Source: Bugula neritina (lineage: Eukaryota > Bryozoa > Gymnolaemata > Cheilostomatida > Bugulidae). Taken from it: a stretch of DNA of 64,000 bases. Positions 63,773-64,000 of the stretch are shown in pieces. Each line of letters starts with the position of its first letter. Positions within the stretch are counted from its first letter, which is position 1. The notes under the pieces were generated by a model. That model had not been told where the DNA came from. It did not search any database and saw only the letters and a list, made by a program, of their open reading frames with translations. Made by a program: the position numbers and the translations under genes. The stretch spans positions 10,224,698-10,288,697 of the forward strand of contig OZ037765.1 of assembly GCA_964035545.1 (NCBI GenBank), in the 5' to 3' direction.

Positions 63773-64000
63773 CTGTTGATGTAGATAAACACTGTTATAA
63801 AGTGCAACCTAATCTATAATATAACATGCTATACATTCTAACTACATCACGGGTACTATATATTCTAACTACATAAACGAGATAATGCAAAATCGTTAAT
63901 AAAGTTCTAAATCTATTAGCAGATAATGAGAAGAGAAGATAACTCATACATATAATACTATACACTCCAGGAAGAGAGTATTACAAGGGACCATTACTCC
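63773..64000 (-). other. MPDZ intron at the right edge
   Basis: AT-rich sequence upstream of the exon that starts at 63772. No exon is visible before the window ends. Confidence 0.6.

Overview
The window is nuclear DNA from an animal. It is AT-rich, every recognisable gene is split by short GT-AG introns, and the gene set is metazoan: major vault protein, beta-ureidopropionase, RBM39 and a multi-PDZ MUPP1/PATJ scaffold. A ten-cysteine prokineticin/astakine-like gene, compact introns and many short inverted-repeat elements point to an invertebrate, perhaps a lophotrochozoan, but nothing here fixes the species.

Layout, left to right. (1) 684-915, minus: first coding exon of a secreted or membrane protein that leaves the window on the left. 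(2) 4850-9986, plus: complete MVP gene, 13 coding exons, 861 aa, with two consecutive GC-AG introns. (3) 10468-16782, minus: complete UPB1 gene, 11 exons, 386 aa, convergent with MVP, its introns holding mobile elements and a self-complementary triplet repeat. (4) 17830-18605, plus: small secreted prokineticin/astakine-like protein. (5) 18606-22802: gene-free, with a fold-back element and a decayed non-LTR reverse transcriptase. (6) 22803-37817, plus: three tandem monoglyceride-lipase-like genes with the same eight-exon plan. Copy 1 looks intact. Copy 2 carries an oxyanion-motif change, lacks a usable donor after exon 2, and has a 756-bp inverted-repeat element in a splice acceptor. Copy 3 is well formed but its catalytic serine is alanine. 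(7) 38309-40235, minus: four-exon gene for an unrecognised 254-aa protein. (8) 40988-45592, minus: RBM39-like splicing factor, 10 exons, 481 aa. (9) 48496-63772, minus: 3' 25 exons of an MPDZ/MUPP1-type scaffold with nine PDZ domains; the 5' end is beyond the right edge.

The genes share no evident pathway. They are ordinary housekeeping and signalling genes lying side by side. The lipase array is the evolving part: one active enzyme, one probably broken copy and one probable pseudoenzyme. All exon boundaries were read by eye from homology, reading phase and splice consensus. For every multi-exon gene called complete, except lipase copy 2, the exon phases join into one open frame.
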